Assembly (NCBI GenBank): GCA_022769485.1
Contig: JALEJU010000031.1
Location: 1-64,000 of the forward strand
Origin: Bacillota bacterium
GTDB lineage: Bacteria; Bacillota; Clostridia; Peptostreptococcales; Anaerovoracaceae
DNA: 64,000 bases
Direction: 5' to 3'
The position numbers and the translations under genes are program-made. Each line of letters opens with the position of its first letter. The stretch's first letter is position 1. This document shows, in pieces, positions 50,949-62,261 of this stretch. The notes below the pieces were generated by a model. That model ran no database searches and was not told the origin of the DNA. It saw nothing but the letters and a program-made list of their open reading frames with translations.

Positions 50949-50972
50949 GTTCCCCAGCGAAAACCGGGGAAC
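50949..50972 (-). repeat. hairpin between eno and the SLH gene
   Basis: GTTCCCC / GGGGAAC (50949-50955 and 50966-50972) between the enolase stop and the next ribosome binding site. No T-run follows, so it is probably an mRNA stem rather than a terminator. Confidence 0.5.
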
Positions 50973-50988
50973 CTGCCGATAGATTTTA

Positions 50989-52311
<1,323 letters not shown>

Positions 52312-52322
52312 TTAAGCCAACA

Positions 52323-52352
52323 GAAATTCTACGAAACATTTCGTAGAATTTC
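52323..52352. repeat. 14-bp palindrome between tpiA and eno
   Basis: GAAATTCTACGAAA (52323-52336) and TTTCGTAGAATTTC (52339-52352) are perfect complements with a two-base centre. No T-run follows. It could be an mRNA processing or stability stem, or an operator. Confidence 0.6.
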
Positions 52353-52368
52353 CGAAGTTGTCGATTAT

Positions 52369-53115
52369 TTAAAAATTAATAATTTGAATAAAATCTTCCG
52401 GTTTCAGACTTGCTCCGCCTACCAAAGCGCCGTCGATTTCATACATATTCATCAGCTCCGATGCATTGGCAGGTTTTACACTTCCGCCGTACTGAATCAC
52501 TACATTTTCCGCAAGTTCTTCGCTATACAGCTCCGCAATCGTTCGACGAATGTGCCCGCACATTTCATCTGCCTGTTCCGGAGTTGCGGTTCTTCCTGTA
52601 CCGATAGCCCATACCGGCTCGTAAGCCACCGTAACCTTTTCCGCCTGCCCCGCCGTCAAGCCGGAAAACGCCTTTTTCACCTGTAAAGCAACTACATCCA
52701 ATGCTTCTCCGGCATCCCGCTGCGCTAAAACTTCTCCTACACAGAGAATGGGAAGAATATCATGTTCAAAAGCTTTATGCAGCTTTTTATTTACGGTTTC
52801 ATCGGTTTCGCCGAAATACTGCCGGCGTTCCGAATGCCCGATAATACAATAATCTATACCTATTTCCGTCAGCATATCGGCAGAAATCTCACCGGTAAAT
52901 GCACCGCTTTCTTCAAAGTGCATATTCTGAGCTCCGACCCTTATTCCGGTTCCCCGAAACGCCTTGACCAGAGTTTCCAGCTGTGTATAAGGCGCACAGA
53001 TAGCAACCTGTACATCTGAAGCTTCATACAATTTTTTGAATTCGTCCGCAAATGCTGCCGCTTCCTTTGATGTTTTAAACATCTTCCAGTTTCCCGCAAT
53101 AAAAGGCTTTCTCAT
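52369..53115 (-). CDS. tpiA: triosephosphate isomerase
   Basis: A 248-residue TIM barrel. RKPFIAGNWKMFKT holds Asn and catalytic Lys, IIGHSERRQYFGETD the catalytic His, and AYEPVWAIGTG the catalytic Glu. The ATG follows the pgk stop with no gap, and the GGAGG site lies inside the 3' end of pgk. Confidence 0.97.
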   Translation of the reverse strand: MRKPFIAGNWKMFKTSKEAAAFADEFKKLYEASDVQVAICAPYTQLETLVKAFRGTGIRVGAQNMHFEESGAFTGEISADMLTEIGIDYCIIGHSERRQYFGETDETVNKKLHKAFEHDILPILCVGEVLAQRDAGEALDVVALQVKKAFSGLTAGQAEKVTVAYEPVWAIGTGRTATPEQADEMCGHIRRTIAELYSEELAENVVIQYGGSVKPANASELMNMYEIDGALVGGASLKPEDFIQIINF

Positions 53116-54303
53116 TTATTTGTCCTCCAAAACCGCCACTCCGGGCAGTTCCTTTCCTTCCAAGAATTCCAGCGAAGCGCCGCCGCCGGTAGAAACGTGC
53201 GTCATTTTATCTTCCAAGCCGAACAATTTTACCGCTGCGGCAGAATCACCGCCGCCAATGATTGTGGTCGCATCGGTTTCCGCCATGGCTTCGGCAACCG
53301 CCTTTGTTCCTGCCGCAAAATTAGGCATTTCGAACACACCCATGGGGCCGTTCCATACAATAGTCTTCGCGTTTTTTATTTCATCGGCGAAAATATCCAT
53401 GCTGGTGGGCCCGATATCCAACCCCATAAAGCCTTCAGGCATGGTTTCCGCGTCATAATACGCCCACATGGTATCGTTTGCAAACGATTTTCCAACCTTC
53501 ACGTCGATAGGCAATAAAAACCGCACACCTTTATTTTCCGCTTTTTTCATTAAAGCACTGGCCATTTCCTTCATTTCCGGTTCCAGAAGAGATTTTCCCA
53601 CGGAAAACCCTTTGGCGGCTAAAAAAGTATACGCCATTCCGCCGCCGATAATTAAGCTGTCTACCCGATCAAGCAGTTTTTCTATTACCGGAATTTTGTC
53701 GCTTACTTTTGCGCCTCCCATGATCGCCAGGAAAGGCCTCTCAGGATTCGCTACAGCATTCCCCAGAAATGCGATTTCTTTTTCCAGCAGAAAACCGGAA
53801 ACGGCCGGAAGATAATCCGCAATGCCTGCAGTAGAGGCGTGCGCTCTGTGAGCCGTTCCGAAGGCGTCGTTTACGAAGACATCCGCAAGTCCCGCCAAGC
53901 TCTCGGCAAAAGCGGGATCATTTTCAGTCTCCTCCTTCCGAAACCGTACATTTTCCAGCAGCATGACCTGTCCCGGCTCCATCTTCTTTGCAAGAGCCGC
54001 CACATCGTCGTTTACTACCTCCGGCACATTGGGAAACAACACCTTCTGCTTCAGCAGCTCCGACAGATGCTCCGCTACCGGTTTTAAACTGTACTTCGGA
54101 TCTGCTTTTCCTTTCGGCCTTCCTAAATGAGACATCAAAATCACGGAGGCACCTCCGTCCAGCAAATAACGAATCGTAGGCATGGCGCTGGTAATACGGG
54201 TATCGTCCGTTATTATACCATCTTCTGTAAGAGGCACATTAAAATCACAGCGGACGATAACCCGCTTACCGGTCACGTCAATATCTTTTACCGTTTTCTT
54301 CAT
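53116..54303 (-). CDS. pgk: phosphoglycerate kinase
   Basis: A 395-residue two-domain kinase that transfers phosphate from 1,3-bisphosphoglycerate to [11 protein letters not shown] and [10 protein letters not shown] are the substrate-binding segments, and [13 protein letters not shown] the nucleotide loop. Only two bases separate it from the gap stop; AAAGGA precedes the ATG. Length normal. Confidence 0.97.
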   Translation of the reverse strand: MKKTVKDIDVTGKRVIVRCDFNVPLTEDGIITDDTRITSAMPTIRYLLDGGASVILMSHLGRPKGKADPKYSLKPVAEHLSELLKQKVLFPNVPEVVNDDVAALAKKMEPGQVMLLENVRFRKEETENDPAFAESLAGLADVFVNDAFGTAHRAHASTAGIADYLPAVSGFLLEKEIAFLGNAVANPERPFLAIMGGAKVSDKIPVIEKLLDRVDSLIIGGGMAYTFLAAKGFSVGKSLLEPEMKEMASALMKKAENKGVRFLLPIDVKVGKSFANDTMWAYYDAETMPEGFMGLDIGPTSMDIFADEIKNAKTIVWNGPMGVFEMPNFAAGTKAVAEAMAETDATTIIGGGDSAAAVKLFGLEDKMTHVSTGGGASLEFLEGKELPGVAVLEDK

Positions 54304-54305
54304 GT

Positions 54306-55364
<1,059 letters not shown>

Positions 55365-55437
55365 TTACGCAATTTCAATCGAAGAATTCATACGGAACAA
55401 ACCCTGTGCATTCCGCGTTTTCCGCCGATTTATAAAT

Positions 55438-56847
55438 TTAATATCTTTTTCGTTTGGATGAAGCGGGAATTCCCATCTCCTCCCGGTATTTCGCTACTGT
55501 TCTGCGGGAAATCTCAATGCCCCGGCTTCCCAGCGTATTTGAAATCGCCTGGTCTGACATGGGATTTTCCGTATTTTCTTTTCCTATCAGCTCTCTGATC
55601 TCTGTTTTAACGCTCTCCGAAGCAATACCCTCGCCGAATGCATTATGCACACCGCTGGTAAAAAAATGTTTGATTTCAAACATTCCTCTGGGAGTCTGCA
55701 TGTATTTTCCATTGACAGAACGGCTTACCGTAGACTCGTGAACGCCGATTTCTTCTGCGATCTGTTTCAGTGTCAAAGGCTTCATATGCTTCGGCCCATA
55801 GTCGAAAAATTCCTCTTGATAACGCACGACCGCACTGACCACATCCCGAATCGTATCCCGCCTATGCTCAATGCTTCTGATGAGCCAAATTGCGGAATTC
55901 AGCCGATCCGTCAGAAAATGAAACAGCGTGGAATTTTTATCGGATTCTTGTAAAATCTTTTGGTATTGAGGGCTGACAATCAATCGCGGCGCCGTGCTTT
56001 CGTTAACCTGCACCACATATTCACCATCCAGCTTCTCTACTGTCACATCAGGAATAATATACCGGTTTTCTTTTACCGAGCTGAATTGGTTTCCCGGCTT
56101 CGGCTCTAAAGACTTAATCACATCCGCTAATTCCTGCACCAAATGTAGAGGAATTCCCAAAGAACGGGAAATATTGGAAAGCCGATTTCTTGCCAGATCT
56201 TCCAGGTGATTTTCTACGATACTTCTGGCTTCCGGACAGTCTCTTTCTGCGGCTGCCAGCTGTATCTTCAGACATTCGGTCAAATCCCGAGCTCCAACGC
56301 CTGCCGGATCCAGATTTTGTACAATCCGCAGCGCCTCCTCGGTTCGCTTTTGGGGCAAAGAAAACGTTTCTGACAACTCCTCCAAAGACGCTCGAAAATA
56401 TCCGTTTTCATCCAAAGTTTCAATAATATATACTACCAAAGCATGGAGATTTTTATCCATCTCCATACAATCAACCTGCTCCAGCAAATGCTCCGCCAAG
56501 GTAACTTCCGAAGAAATAAACTGTTCAAAATTGAAGTCCTCTTGGGGAGTCTTTTCTTCCCATTGCCGGTAACTGATGTCATCATATTCTCTCTGCCGCA
56601 GAAATTCCTCCCAATCGATGGCCTCCGCTTTGGAACCTCTCACTTCTTCCGGTTCAAACTCCCGGTCGGTTCCGGTTTCATCCTGCACGTCCGGTTTTTC
56701 GAGAACCGGATTGGTCAAAAGCTGTTCCTCAATAAAGCGCTCCAGCTCCTGGGTATTAAACTGCAGAATCCGAATAGCCTGCAACAGCTCCGGTTTCATG
56801 ATAAGCTTTTGTTTTTGTTCAGTTAGCAGATCATATCTCAGATTCAT
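55438..56847 (-). CDS. rpoN: RNA polymerase sigma-54 factor
   Basis: A 469-residue sigma-54. Region I (LTEQKQKLIMKPELLQAIRI, Gln/Leu-rich, contacts activators) and the acidic region II (55-85) precede the core-binding region, an HTH (LKQIAEEIGVHESTVSRSVN) and a complete RpoN box (SRRTVAKYREEMGIPASSKR). It needs an AAA+ enhancer-binding protein, none of which is encoded in the window. The start at 56847 (MNLRYDLL) follows AGAAGG; seven extra residues in frame are less likely. It stands between the Na/Pi symporter gene and gap. Confidence 0.96.
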   Translation of the reverse strand: MNLRYDLLTEQKQKLIMKPELLQAIRILQFNTQELERFIEEQLLTNPVLEKPDVQDETGTDREFEPEEVRGSKAEAIDWEEFLRQREYDDISYRQWEEKTPQEDFNFEQFISSEVTLAEHLLEQVDCMEMDKNLHALVVYIIETLDENGYFRASLEELSETFSLPQKRTEEALRIVQNLDPAGVGARDLTECLKIQLAAAERDCPEARSIVENHLEDLARNRLSNISRSLGIPLHLVQELADVIKSLEPKPGNQFSSVKENRYIIPDVTVEKLDGEYVVQVNESTAPRLIVSPQYQKILQESDKNSTLFHFLTDRLNSAIWLIRSIEHRRDTIRDVVSAVVRYQEEFFDYGPKHMKPLTLKQIAEEIGVHESTVSRSVNGKYMQTPRGMFEIKHFFTSGVHNAFGEGIASESVKTEIRELIGKENTENPMSDQAISNTLGSRGIEISRRTVAKYREEMGIPASSKRKRY

Positions 56848-56879
56848 ACCCATTCCTTCTGTCGGCATTTATTGTATCA

Positions 56880-58508
56880 TTAAAAACCGGAAAGTTCTAC
56901 CGTTTCATTTCCAATTTTCTGCACATATGCAACAATTCTTTCCATATTGCTGATCAAATCCACAAAAAGTACGCCGGAACCGGGATGACAGATGCCTTTG
57001 CTGAGCCGTTCTACATGTTCCCTGCGCAGAGCTTCCGCCATCTTATCCAGTTCTTTTTCTTTCTGATTCAAAATTTTAACCAGTTCCTCATCATTATTTT
57101 CCATAGCGCTGATCAATGCTTCTCCCAATTCACATACACGATTATGATAATCCATCAGCTGCTGCGTTGCTTCCTGGCTGAATCCGATTTTATTTTCTTT
57201 TTTATAAATAGTCAAAGAAACCATGTTATTGCAGGTATCACTGACTTGTTCTACATCACCCAGCATATTTAAAAGAAGATTAAGTTCTTTCTTTTGATCC
57301 TCTCTGAGATTCTTTTTATTCAGCTTTACCAGGTAAACCTCAACTTCTTTTTCTGCTTTCAGAAAGCTTTCCTCTCTTTCCTGCAGGCGATCCCATATTT
57401 TATCTTCCTGTCCCTTAATGCTCTGGAACGCCATCTGATAGCTTCCCAGCGCCGTTCTGGTCAAGGCTATAATCTCATTATAGGACTGCGCAAGCGCAAG
57501 CCCCGGGGTTTCCAGCATACGCACATCCAAATTGCTTTGATCTGCCGCCGCATCTTTGTCCTTGGGAACCAGCCGTTCCGAAGTCTTCGCAAAAAAACCA
57601 ATAAACGGCAGACAAATAACCGTAGTACCCAAATTAAAGATGGTATGCGCATGGGCGATCTGATGCGTCAAAGCGTTGGGAGCCGCCCATTCCAGCGCGT
57701 CCGCCAATAAATTCCGGAAGAAAAACAAAAGCAGAAAAGCGCCGAACAAATTAAACAGAAAGTGGATTACCGCCACCTGGCGAGCCGTGCGGCTCGTCCC
57801 CCGGCTGTTCTGCAGAGCCGGAACGCATTTGCCTAAGTTCGCGCCGGCGATCAGCGGAATGGCAATTTCAATAGGCATAATCCCCGCCATAGCCATGCCG
57901 ATCATAATCCCGGTAATTAAACTGCTGCTTCGGACAACAGCAGTCAACAGAAATCCGGCAAATGCAATTACAAGACATATGCCTAATCCCGGTGCTTCGC
58001 ACAAATTCAAAAGCTGTTTGGTAACATCTAATTCAGCAACCTGCAGCATTCCATCTTTCACAAAGCTCAAACCAACAAACATGAGCCCTAAGCCGAGCAA
58101 AGCCTTGCTCAACGTTTCCCCGGTTTTTGTATCGGAAACTCTCCAGAACATAACCGCAATACCTACGATAAACAGAGAAAGCCATTCTAAACGAAAAGCC
58201 AGAATCTGCGCGGTTACCGTCGTACCGATGTTAGCGCCCATGATGACGCCTGTTGCCTGAACGAGGCTCAGCATACCTGCATTCACCATACCGACTACAG
58301 TGACGGTAGTTGCCGAACTTTTTTGATTTATAATAGTCAGAATAAAACCGATCAAAATCGCTTTTAACGTGCTCTTTCCCGACAGAGACAGAAGCTTTTG
58401 CCCCTGTTCCTGAGTCAGCCATTCCAGGCTGTCTTTCATTGTTTCGATTCCGTACATAAGCAGGCCGATTCCGCCCAAAACCGTAGAAATCATATAAAAT
58501 GTATCCAA
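56880..58508 (-). CDS. Na/Pi cotransporter family protein with PhoU-like tail
   Basis: A 542-residue protein. The membrane part (about 1-310) has the two inverted repeats of the NptA/PNaS family (GGIGLLMYGIETMKDSLEWL, INQKSSATTVTVVGMVNAG, RSSSLITGIMIGMAMAG). The C-terminal 340-540 is a helical PhoU-like domain. Sodium-coupled phosphate transport, or a related regulatory role, is expected. TTG at 58508 with AAAGGA upstream is used as the start; the ATG at 58493 is an alternative. It lies between trmL and rpoN, all in one direction. Confidence 0.9.
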   Translation of the reverse strand: MDTFYMISTVLGGIGLLMYGIETMKDSLEWLTQEQGQKLLSLSGKSTLKAILIGFILTIINQKSSATTVTVVGMVNAGMLSLVQATGVIMGANIGTTVTAQILAFRLEWLSLFIVGIAVMFWRVSDTKTGETLSKALLGLGLMFVGLSFVKDGMLQVAELDVTKQLLNLCEAPGLGICLVIAFAGFLLTAVVRSSSLITGIMIGMAMAGIMPIEIAIPLIAGANLGKCVPALQNSRGTSRTARQVAVIHFLFNLFGAFLLLFFFRNLLADALEWAAPNALTHQIAHAHTIFNLGTTVICLPFIGFFAKTSERLVPKDKDAAADQSNLDVRMLETPGLALAQSYNEIIALTRTALGSYQMAFQSIKGQEDKIWDRLQEREESFLKAEKEVEVYLVKLNKKNLREDQKKELNLLLNMLGDVEQVSDTCNNMVSLTIYKKENKIGFSQEATQQLMDYHNRVCELGEALISAMENNDEELVKILNQKEKELDKMAEALRREHVERLSKGICHPGSGVLFVDLISNMERIVAYVQKIGNETVELSGF

Positions 58509-58523
58509 ACCCTCAGATCCTTT

Positions 58524-59015
58524 CTATTCCATCTCAGGGAAGTCCATCTGCCGCAGGGCTTCGAAGAGGATAATCGCAGCGGAGTTTGAAAGATTCAAAG
58601 ACCGGAGCTTTGTATTTTGACTCATAGGAATTCGAATGGCTCGATCCGCATGAGCCTCTATAAAATCACGGGGCAGCCCCGCCGTTTCTTTTCCGAACAG
58701 CAGCATGGCGTTTTCCTCATACACTGCTTCCGTGTAAGATTTTCCCCCTTTTGTTGTGGCCAGATAAAAAGGCCGATTCCCGTATTTGTCCATAAAAGCT
58801 TCAAGACTTTCGTGGACTTCCAAATCTACATACTGCCAGTAATCCAGCCCCGCCCGTTTCAGCGCTGTATCATCAATGGAAAATCCAAGGGGTTTTACCA
58901 AATGCAGCTTTGCCCCGGTTATTGCGCAGCTTCTGGCAATATTCCCGGTATTAGGCGGAATTTCAGGTTCCACTAAGACAATGCTTAAATGGTGTGGTTT
59001 TTTTTCTGATTCCAT
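58524..59015 (-). CDS. trmL: tRNA (cytidine(34)-2'-O)-methyltransferase TrmL
   Basis: A 163-residue SPOUT methyltransferase that modifies the wobble base of leucine tRNAs. IVLVEPEIPPNTGNIARSCA is the family N-terminus; LLFGKETAGLP and IRIPMSQNTKLRSLNLSNSA form the knot. The start at 59015 (MESEKKPHH) has AGGAG nine bases upstream; the ATG at 59024 touches the site. It lies divergent from the homoserine dehydrogenase gene. Confidence 0.93.
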   Translation of the reverse strand: MESEKKPHHLSIVLVEPEIPPNTGNIARSCAITGAKLHLVKPLGFSIDDTALKRAGLDYWQYVDLEVHESLEAFMDKYGNRPFYLATTKGGKSYTEAVYEENAMLLFGKETAGLPRDFIEAHADRAIRIPMSQNTKLRSLNLSNSAAIILFEALRQMDFPEME

Positions 59016-59081
59016 AACGTTCATCTCCTAACGGGCAAATTTCGCCACTTTTTTATATTATAATATTTTTTTCACTTTTTG

Positions 59082-59110
59082 AAGACAATTTTAAAGAATT
59101 GTACTATAAT
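59082..59110 (+). promoter_or_regulatory. promoter of the homoserine dehydrogenase gene
   Basis: AAGACA (59082-59087), 17 bases, TATAAT (59105-59110). The -10 is perfect and the -35 weak. The leader of about 80 bases shows no recognised regulatory RNA. Confidence 0.5.
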
Positions 59111-59195
59111 CTTTTATCATGAAAATGTATGATTGAAAAGTATGAAATTTGTACATCGGCAAAAGCCGGAAACTAATTTAGGAGAGAAAAGGACT

Positions 59196-60215
59196 ATGAA
59201 GAAAGCACATTTGAAAATCGGCTTGATGGGATTCGGCAATATCGGCGTTGGCTCCTATCAGGTTCTGGAAATGAATCGAAAACAGATCCTGGCAGAAACC
59301 GGTTTGGATTTCGAGATCGTAAAGATTTTAGAAAAAAACGCAGACAGACCCCGCCCCGTTCAGGTTCCCCGTGAAATATTCACGCAAGATCCCGACGACA
59401 TTTTCTGCGATCCGGAAATCGATATCGTAATCGAACTTTTAGGCGGCATTCACCCTGCGGCTGATCTCATGCTGTCCGCCATGAATCACGGCAAGCATGT
59501 GGTAACTGCCAACAAAGCAGCTGTAGCGGCAGCTTACGACGAACTTCGTAAAGCTGCGGAGGACAATCATGTTCTGTTTCGCTACGAAGCCAGCGTAGCC
59601 GGAGGAATTCCTATCCTCAGCGCCCTTACAGAATCTCTGCAGGCTAACGAATGGACAGAAGTCCTGGGCATTTTAAACGGCACAACCAACTACATTCTGA
59701 CCCAGATGACCGATTTCAATCTGGAATACGCAGATGTGCTGAAAACCGCACAGGAAAAAGGTTTTGCAGAAGCGGATCCTACTGCTGATGTAGAGGGTAT
59801 CGACGCCGCAAACAAATTATCAATCCTGATCTCCTTAATTTTCGGCCACCGCGTGCCTCCTGAAGAAATTCCCATGGAGGGAATTACCCGCATTACAAAG
59901 GGAGACATTGCAGAAGCCACAGAATCCGGAAATAAAATTAAACTGATTGCTACTGCCAGAAAAACAGTGGACGGTAGGCTGGAATACAGCGTAAAGCCCA
60001 CTCTGATTCCCTTCGATCATCCGCTGGCAGGGGTCAGCAATGAATTCAATGCCGTATTTGTACAGGGCAATGCTGTAGGCGAGCTGATGTTTTACGGAAA
60101 AGGCGCAGGCCCTTTACCCACAGGCAGTGCCGTTATGGGAGACGTAATCTCCATTGGTAAACTGATTGCAAAAAATGCCGCATATGATAACAAAGTACCC
60201 GGAGGAAGAAGATAA
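59196..60215 (+). CDS. hom: homoserine dehydrogenase, short form without ACT domain
   Basis: A 339-residue enzyme reducing aspartate semialdehyde to homoserine. [17 protein letters not shown] is the NAD(P) loop, VVTANKAAV and [11 protein letters not shown] are diagnostic, and [20 protein letters not shown] the active-site signature. It ends near residue 339, so the C-terminal ACT domain (about 80-90 residues) that mediates threonine inhibition in the common 430-residue form is missing. The next gene overlaps by one base. The ATG at 59196 is preceded by GGAGAGAAAAGG. Confidence 0.93.
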   Translation: MKKAHLKIGLMGFGNIGVGSYQVLEMNRKQILAETGLDFEIVKILEKNADRPRPVQVPREIFTQDPDDIFCDPEIDIVIELLGGIHPAADLMLSAMNHGKHVVTANKAAVAAAYDELRKAAEDNHVLFRYEASVAGGIPILSALTESLQANEWTEVLGILNGTTNYILTQMTDFNLEYADVLKTAQEKGFAEADPTADVEGIDAANKLSILISLIFGHRVPPEEIPMEGITRITKGDIAEATESGNKIKLIATARKTVDGRLEYSVKPTLIPFDHPLAGVSNEFNAVFVQGNAVGELMFYGKGAGPLPTGSAVMGDVISIGKLIAKNAAYDNKVPGGRR

Positions 60216-60715
60216 TGACGCTATTAAAACAATGGGACAATTTAATTCAAAATCAGACCGACGATACATTTGACGCTTTCTGGGAGCGCTACAGCTCCGC
60301 GGAAAAACGCATTTACGCCGGTATTTTAGGCGATAAAAATCCCCATGTAACCGGGGTATTAAAAGATCTCGCCGAAAAGTATGAAACCGATACCGTGATC
60401 TTCACCGGTTTCATCGACGGAATCAACACCAGCTTAACAGAGCCCATCGATTTGAAATCTTTAACAGAGGAAAGCCTGTTGGAACTGAATATCGACTGGG
60501 AGAAGCTTTTCTTTAATATGCTGAAAGCCGAAGCAGATTATCTCTTTACACTGGATGAATGGGACGGACTGCTTACGGAAGAACGCCGCCAGGAAATCTA
60601 TAAAGACTTCCGCCGTTCCCGAACTGTCGTAAAAGAAAAAGAACCCGGGCGAAATGATCCCTGCCCCTGCGGCAGCGGGAAAAAATATAAAAAATGCTGC
60701 GGAGCAAATAAATAA
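60215..60715 (+). CDS. SEC-C motif protein
   Basis: A 166-residue protein ending in the zinc-binding SEC-C motif [17 protein letters not shown], as at the C-terminus of SecA. The first 140 residues form an acidic helical domain of unknown family ([16 protein letters not shown] precedes the motif). The ATG overlaps the hom stop by one base (TAATG), and GGAGG lies in the hom 3' end. SEC-C proteins may contact ribosomes or SecB-like partners; no function is claimed. Confidence 0.8.
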   Translation: MTLLKQWDNLIQNQTDDTFDAFWERYSSAEKRIYAGILGDKNPHVTGVLKDLAEKYETDTVIFTGFIDGINTSLTEPIDLKSLTEESLLELNIDWEKLFFNMLKAEADYLFTLDEWDGLLTEERRQEIYKDFRRSRTVVKEKEPGRNDPCPCGSGKKYKKCCGANK

Positions 60716-60720
60716 GCAAA

Positions 60721-60768
60721 AGAGAGCGTCCAAAAGTCATAAAACGACTCGAGGACGCCCTCTTTTTT
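60721..60768. terminator. terminator between SEC-C and CopZ-like genes
   Basis: AGAGAGCGTCC (60721-60731) pairs with GGACGCCCTCT (60753-60763) with one mismatch, followed by T6 on the plus strand. On the minus strand only a moderate U-rich end follows. Confidence 0.8.
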
Positions 60769-60979
60769 AACTGTCTTTTAATCCCGCTACCTGATAACCT
60801 GCATTGACGACAGCCTGTTTCAGCTGTTCATCGGAAACGCTTCCGTCTGTGGTAATCGATGCGATTCCTCTCAGCAGATCCGTTACCGCCTGAACCCCTT
60901 GCAGTTCATTCAATGCGTCAGTTACCCGATCACAGCAATGCTGACATTCCAGCCCCTCAATACTCATGGTCTTTCTCAT
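60767..60979 (-). CDS. CopZ-like heavy-metal-associated (HMA) protein
   Basis: A 70-residue HMA domain protein. The metal site is GLECQHCC (Cys12, Cys15), a variant of GMxCxxC in which Met is Leu; the rest (DRVTDALNELQGVQAV, LKQAVVNAGYQV) is a normal ferredoxin-like HMA fold. Probably a copper or other metal chaperone; no ATPase lies nearby. The start at 60979 follows AAGGAAG; the longer frame to 61042 is not favoured. Confidence 0.87.
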   Translation of the reverse strand: MRKTMSIEGLECQHCCDRVTDALNELQGVQAVTDLLRGIASITTDGSVSDEQLKQAVVNAGYQVAGLKDS

Positions 60980-61062
60980 ATGCGCACTTCCTTTTTGCTT
61001 ATATAAAAGCCTTTCTTTTCGTACGGTATTAGTCCTGCCCATTTTTCATTTCAAATATACAT

Positions 61063-62052
61063 TTACGATAAAGTTGCCACAATCACCGCTTTAATCGTAT
61101 GCAGGCGGTTTTCCGCTTCGTCAAATACTACAGAATGCTTGCTGCGGAATACCTCATCCGTAACTTCCCGAATATCATAACCTTTTTCCTTCCATGCCTT
61201 CGCCTGCTGCGTTTCAAAATCGTGAAATGCCGGGAGGCAATGAAAAAATAAAACATCTGGATTTTCCGTCTTTTCCAGCATTTCCATGGTCACTTTAAAC
61301 GGAGTCAACAGTTTTACACGCTCAGGAATCTGTTCCTCTTCTCCCATAGATGCCCAAATGTCTGTATAGATCACATCCGCGCCTTTCAGGCACGCCGAAT
61401 CAGAAGTCACTTCAATTTTTCCGCCGGTCTCTGCCGCCACGGCCTGCGCTCTTTTTACTGTCTCCGAATCGGGAACTAATTCATCCGGGCCGTAGGCCAC
61501 AAAATGCATCCCCATCTTTGCGCAGCCATACATCCAGGCGTATGCCATATTATTTCTGATATCTCCGCAAAATACAACCTTAACCTGTTTCAGCTTTTTA
61601 GAGCAATGCTCCTCAATCGTCAAAAGATCCGCTAAAATCTGCGTAGGATGATCCGTATCGGTTAAACCGTTCCATACCGGAACCCCCGAGTATTTAGCCA
61701 GGTCTTCCGGTATTTTCTGTTCGTATCCGCGGTATTCAATTCCGTCAAACATGCGCCCCAGCACCTTCGCAGAGTCTTCCAGCGATTCCTTTTTCCCGAT
61801 CTGCGAGGTTTTAGAATCCAAATAGGTCACATGCGCGCCTTCATCCAAACAAGCCACCTCAAAGGAGCATCTTGTTCTTGTGGATGTTTTGTCAAAAAGG
61901 AGAACCACATTTTTTCCTTTCAATGTTTCACTATGAATTCCCAGGCGTTTTTTGGATTTTAAATCATGCGCCAGATCAAGAAGATAACGTATCTCCTCCG
62001 GCGTGAAATCCATCAGCGACAAAAGACTTCTTCCTTTTAAATTTACTGCCAT
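61063..62052 (-). CDS. argF: ornithine carbamoyltransferase
   Basis: A 329-residue enzyme of arginine synthesis (or of the reverse, ornithine-forming direction of the deiminase route). STRTRCSFE is the carbamoyl-phosphate site, GVPVWNGLTDTDHPTQILAD the ornithine loop, and HCLPAFHD the C-terminal signature. GGAGG precedes the ATG. Two ARG boxes upstream imply ArgR control, which fits biosynthesis. No other arginine genes are nearby. Confidence 0.96.
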   Translation of the reverse strand: MAVNLKGRSLLSLMDFTPEEIRYLLDLAHDLKSKKRLGIHSETLKGKNVVLLFDKTSTRTRCSFEVACLDEGAHVTYLDSKTSQIGKKESLEDSAKVLGRMFDGIEYRGYEQKIPEDLAKYSGVPVWNGLTDTDHPTQILADLLTIEEHCSKKLKQVKVVFCGDIRNNMAYAWMYGCAKMGMHFVAYGPDELVPDSETVKRAQAVAAETGGKIEVTSDSACLKGADVIYTDIWASMGEEEQIPERVKLLTPFKVTMEMLEKTENPDVLFFHCLPAFHDFETQQAKAWKEKGYDIREVTDEVFRSKHSVVFDEAENRLHTIKAVIVATLS

Positions 62053-62096
62053 GTGATATCCTCCAAACCTTTTAAATCCATTTTTTTCGCAGAATA

Positions 62097-62125
62097 ATCA
62101 TACTATATTTTTATTCATGAATCAA
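62097..62125 (-). promoter_or_regulatory. argF promoter with ARG box in the spacer
   Basis: On the minus strand TTGATT (62120-62125), 17 bases, TATGAT (62097-62102). The spacer is CATGAATAAAAATATAG, whose first 13 bases equal the B. subtilis ARG box consensus. ArgR bound here would block RNA polymerase. Confidence 0.82.
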
Positions 62126-62142
62126 GTATTTTTTACCATATT

Positions 62143-62160
62143 GATGAATAATTATTCCAT
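62143..62160 (-). promoter_or_regulatory. second ARG box upstream of argF
   Basis: GATGAATAATTATTCCAT on the plus strand, a near palindrome matching 14 of 18 positions of the ARG box consensus, about 24 bases upstream of the first box. Paired boxes fit cooperative ArgR hexamer binding. Confidence 0.7.
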
Positions 62161-62229
62161 TTTTCGGGCGTGATATGCTTATTTTTGCATATATATCGTT
62201 TTGTATTCGTTTTCTCAAATATCGATTCT

Positions 62230-62261
62230 AAAGAAAAAAGCGGAGATCACTTCTCCGCTTT
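62230..62261 (-). terminator. terminator overlapping the 3' end of the methyltransferase gene
   Basis: On the minus strand AAAGCGGAG / CTCCGCTTT (62253-62261 and 62237-62245) with T6 after it. The upstream arm is coding and the TGA stop (62247-62249) lies in the loop. Confidence 0.8.
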
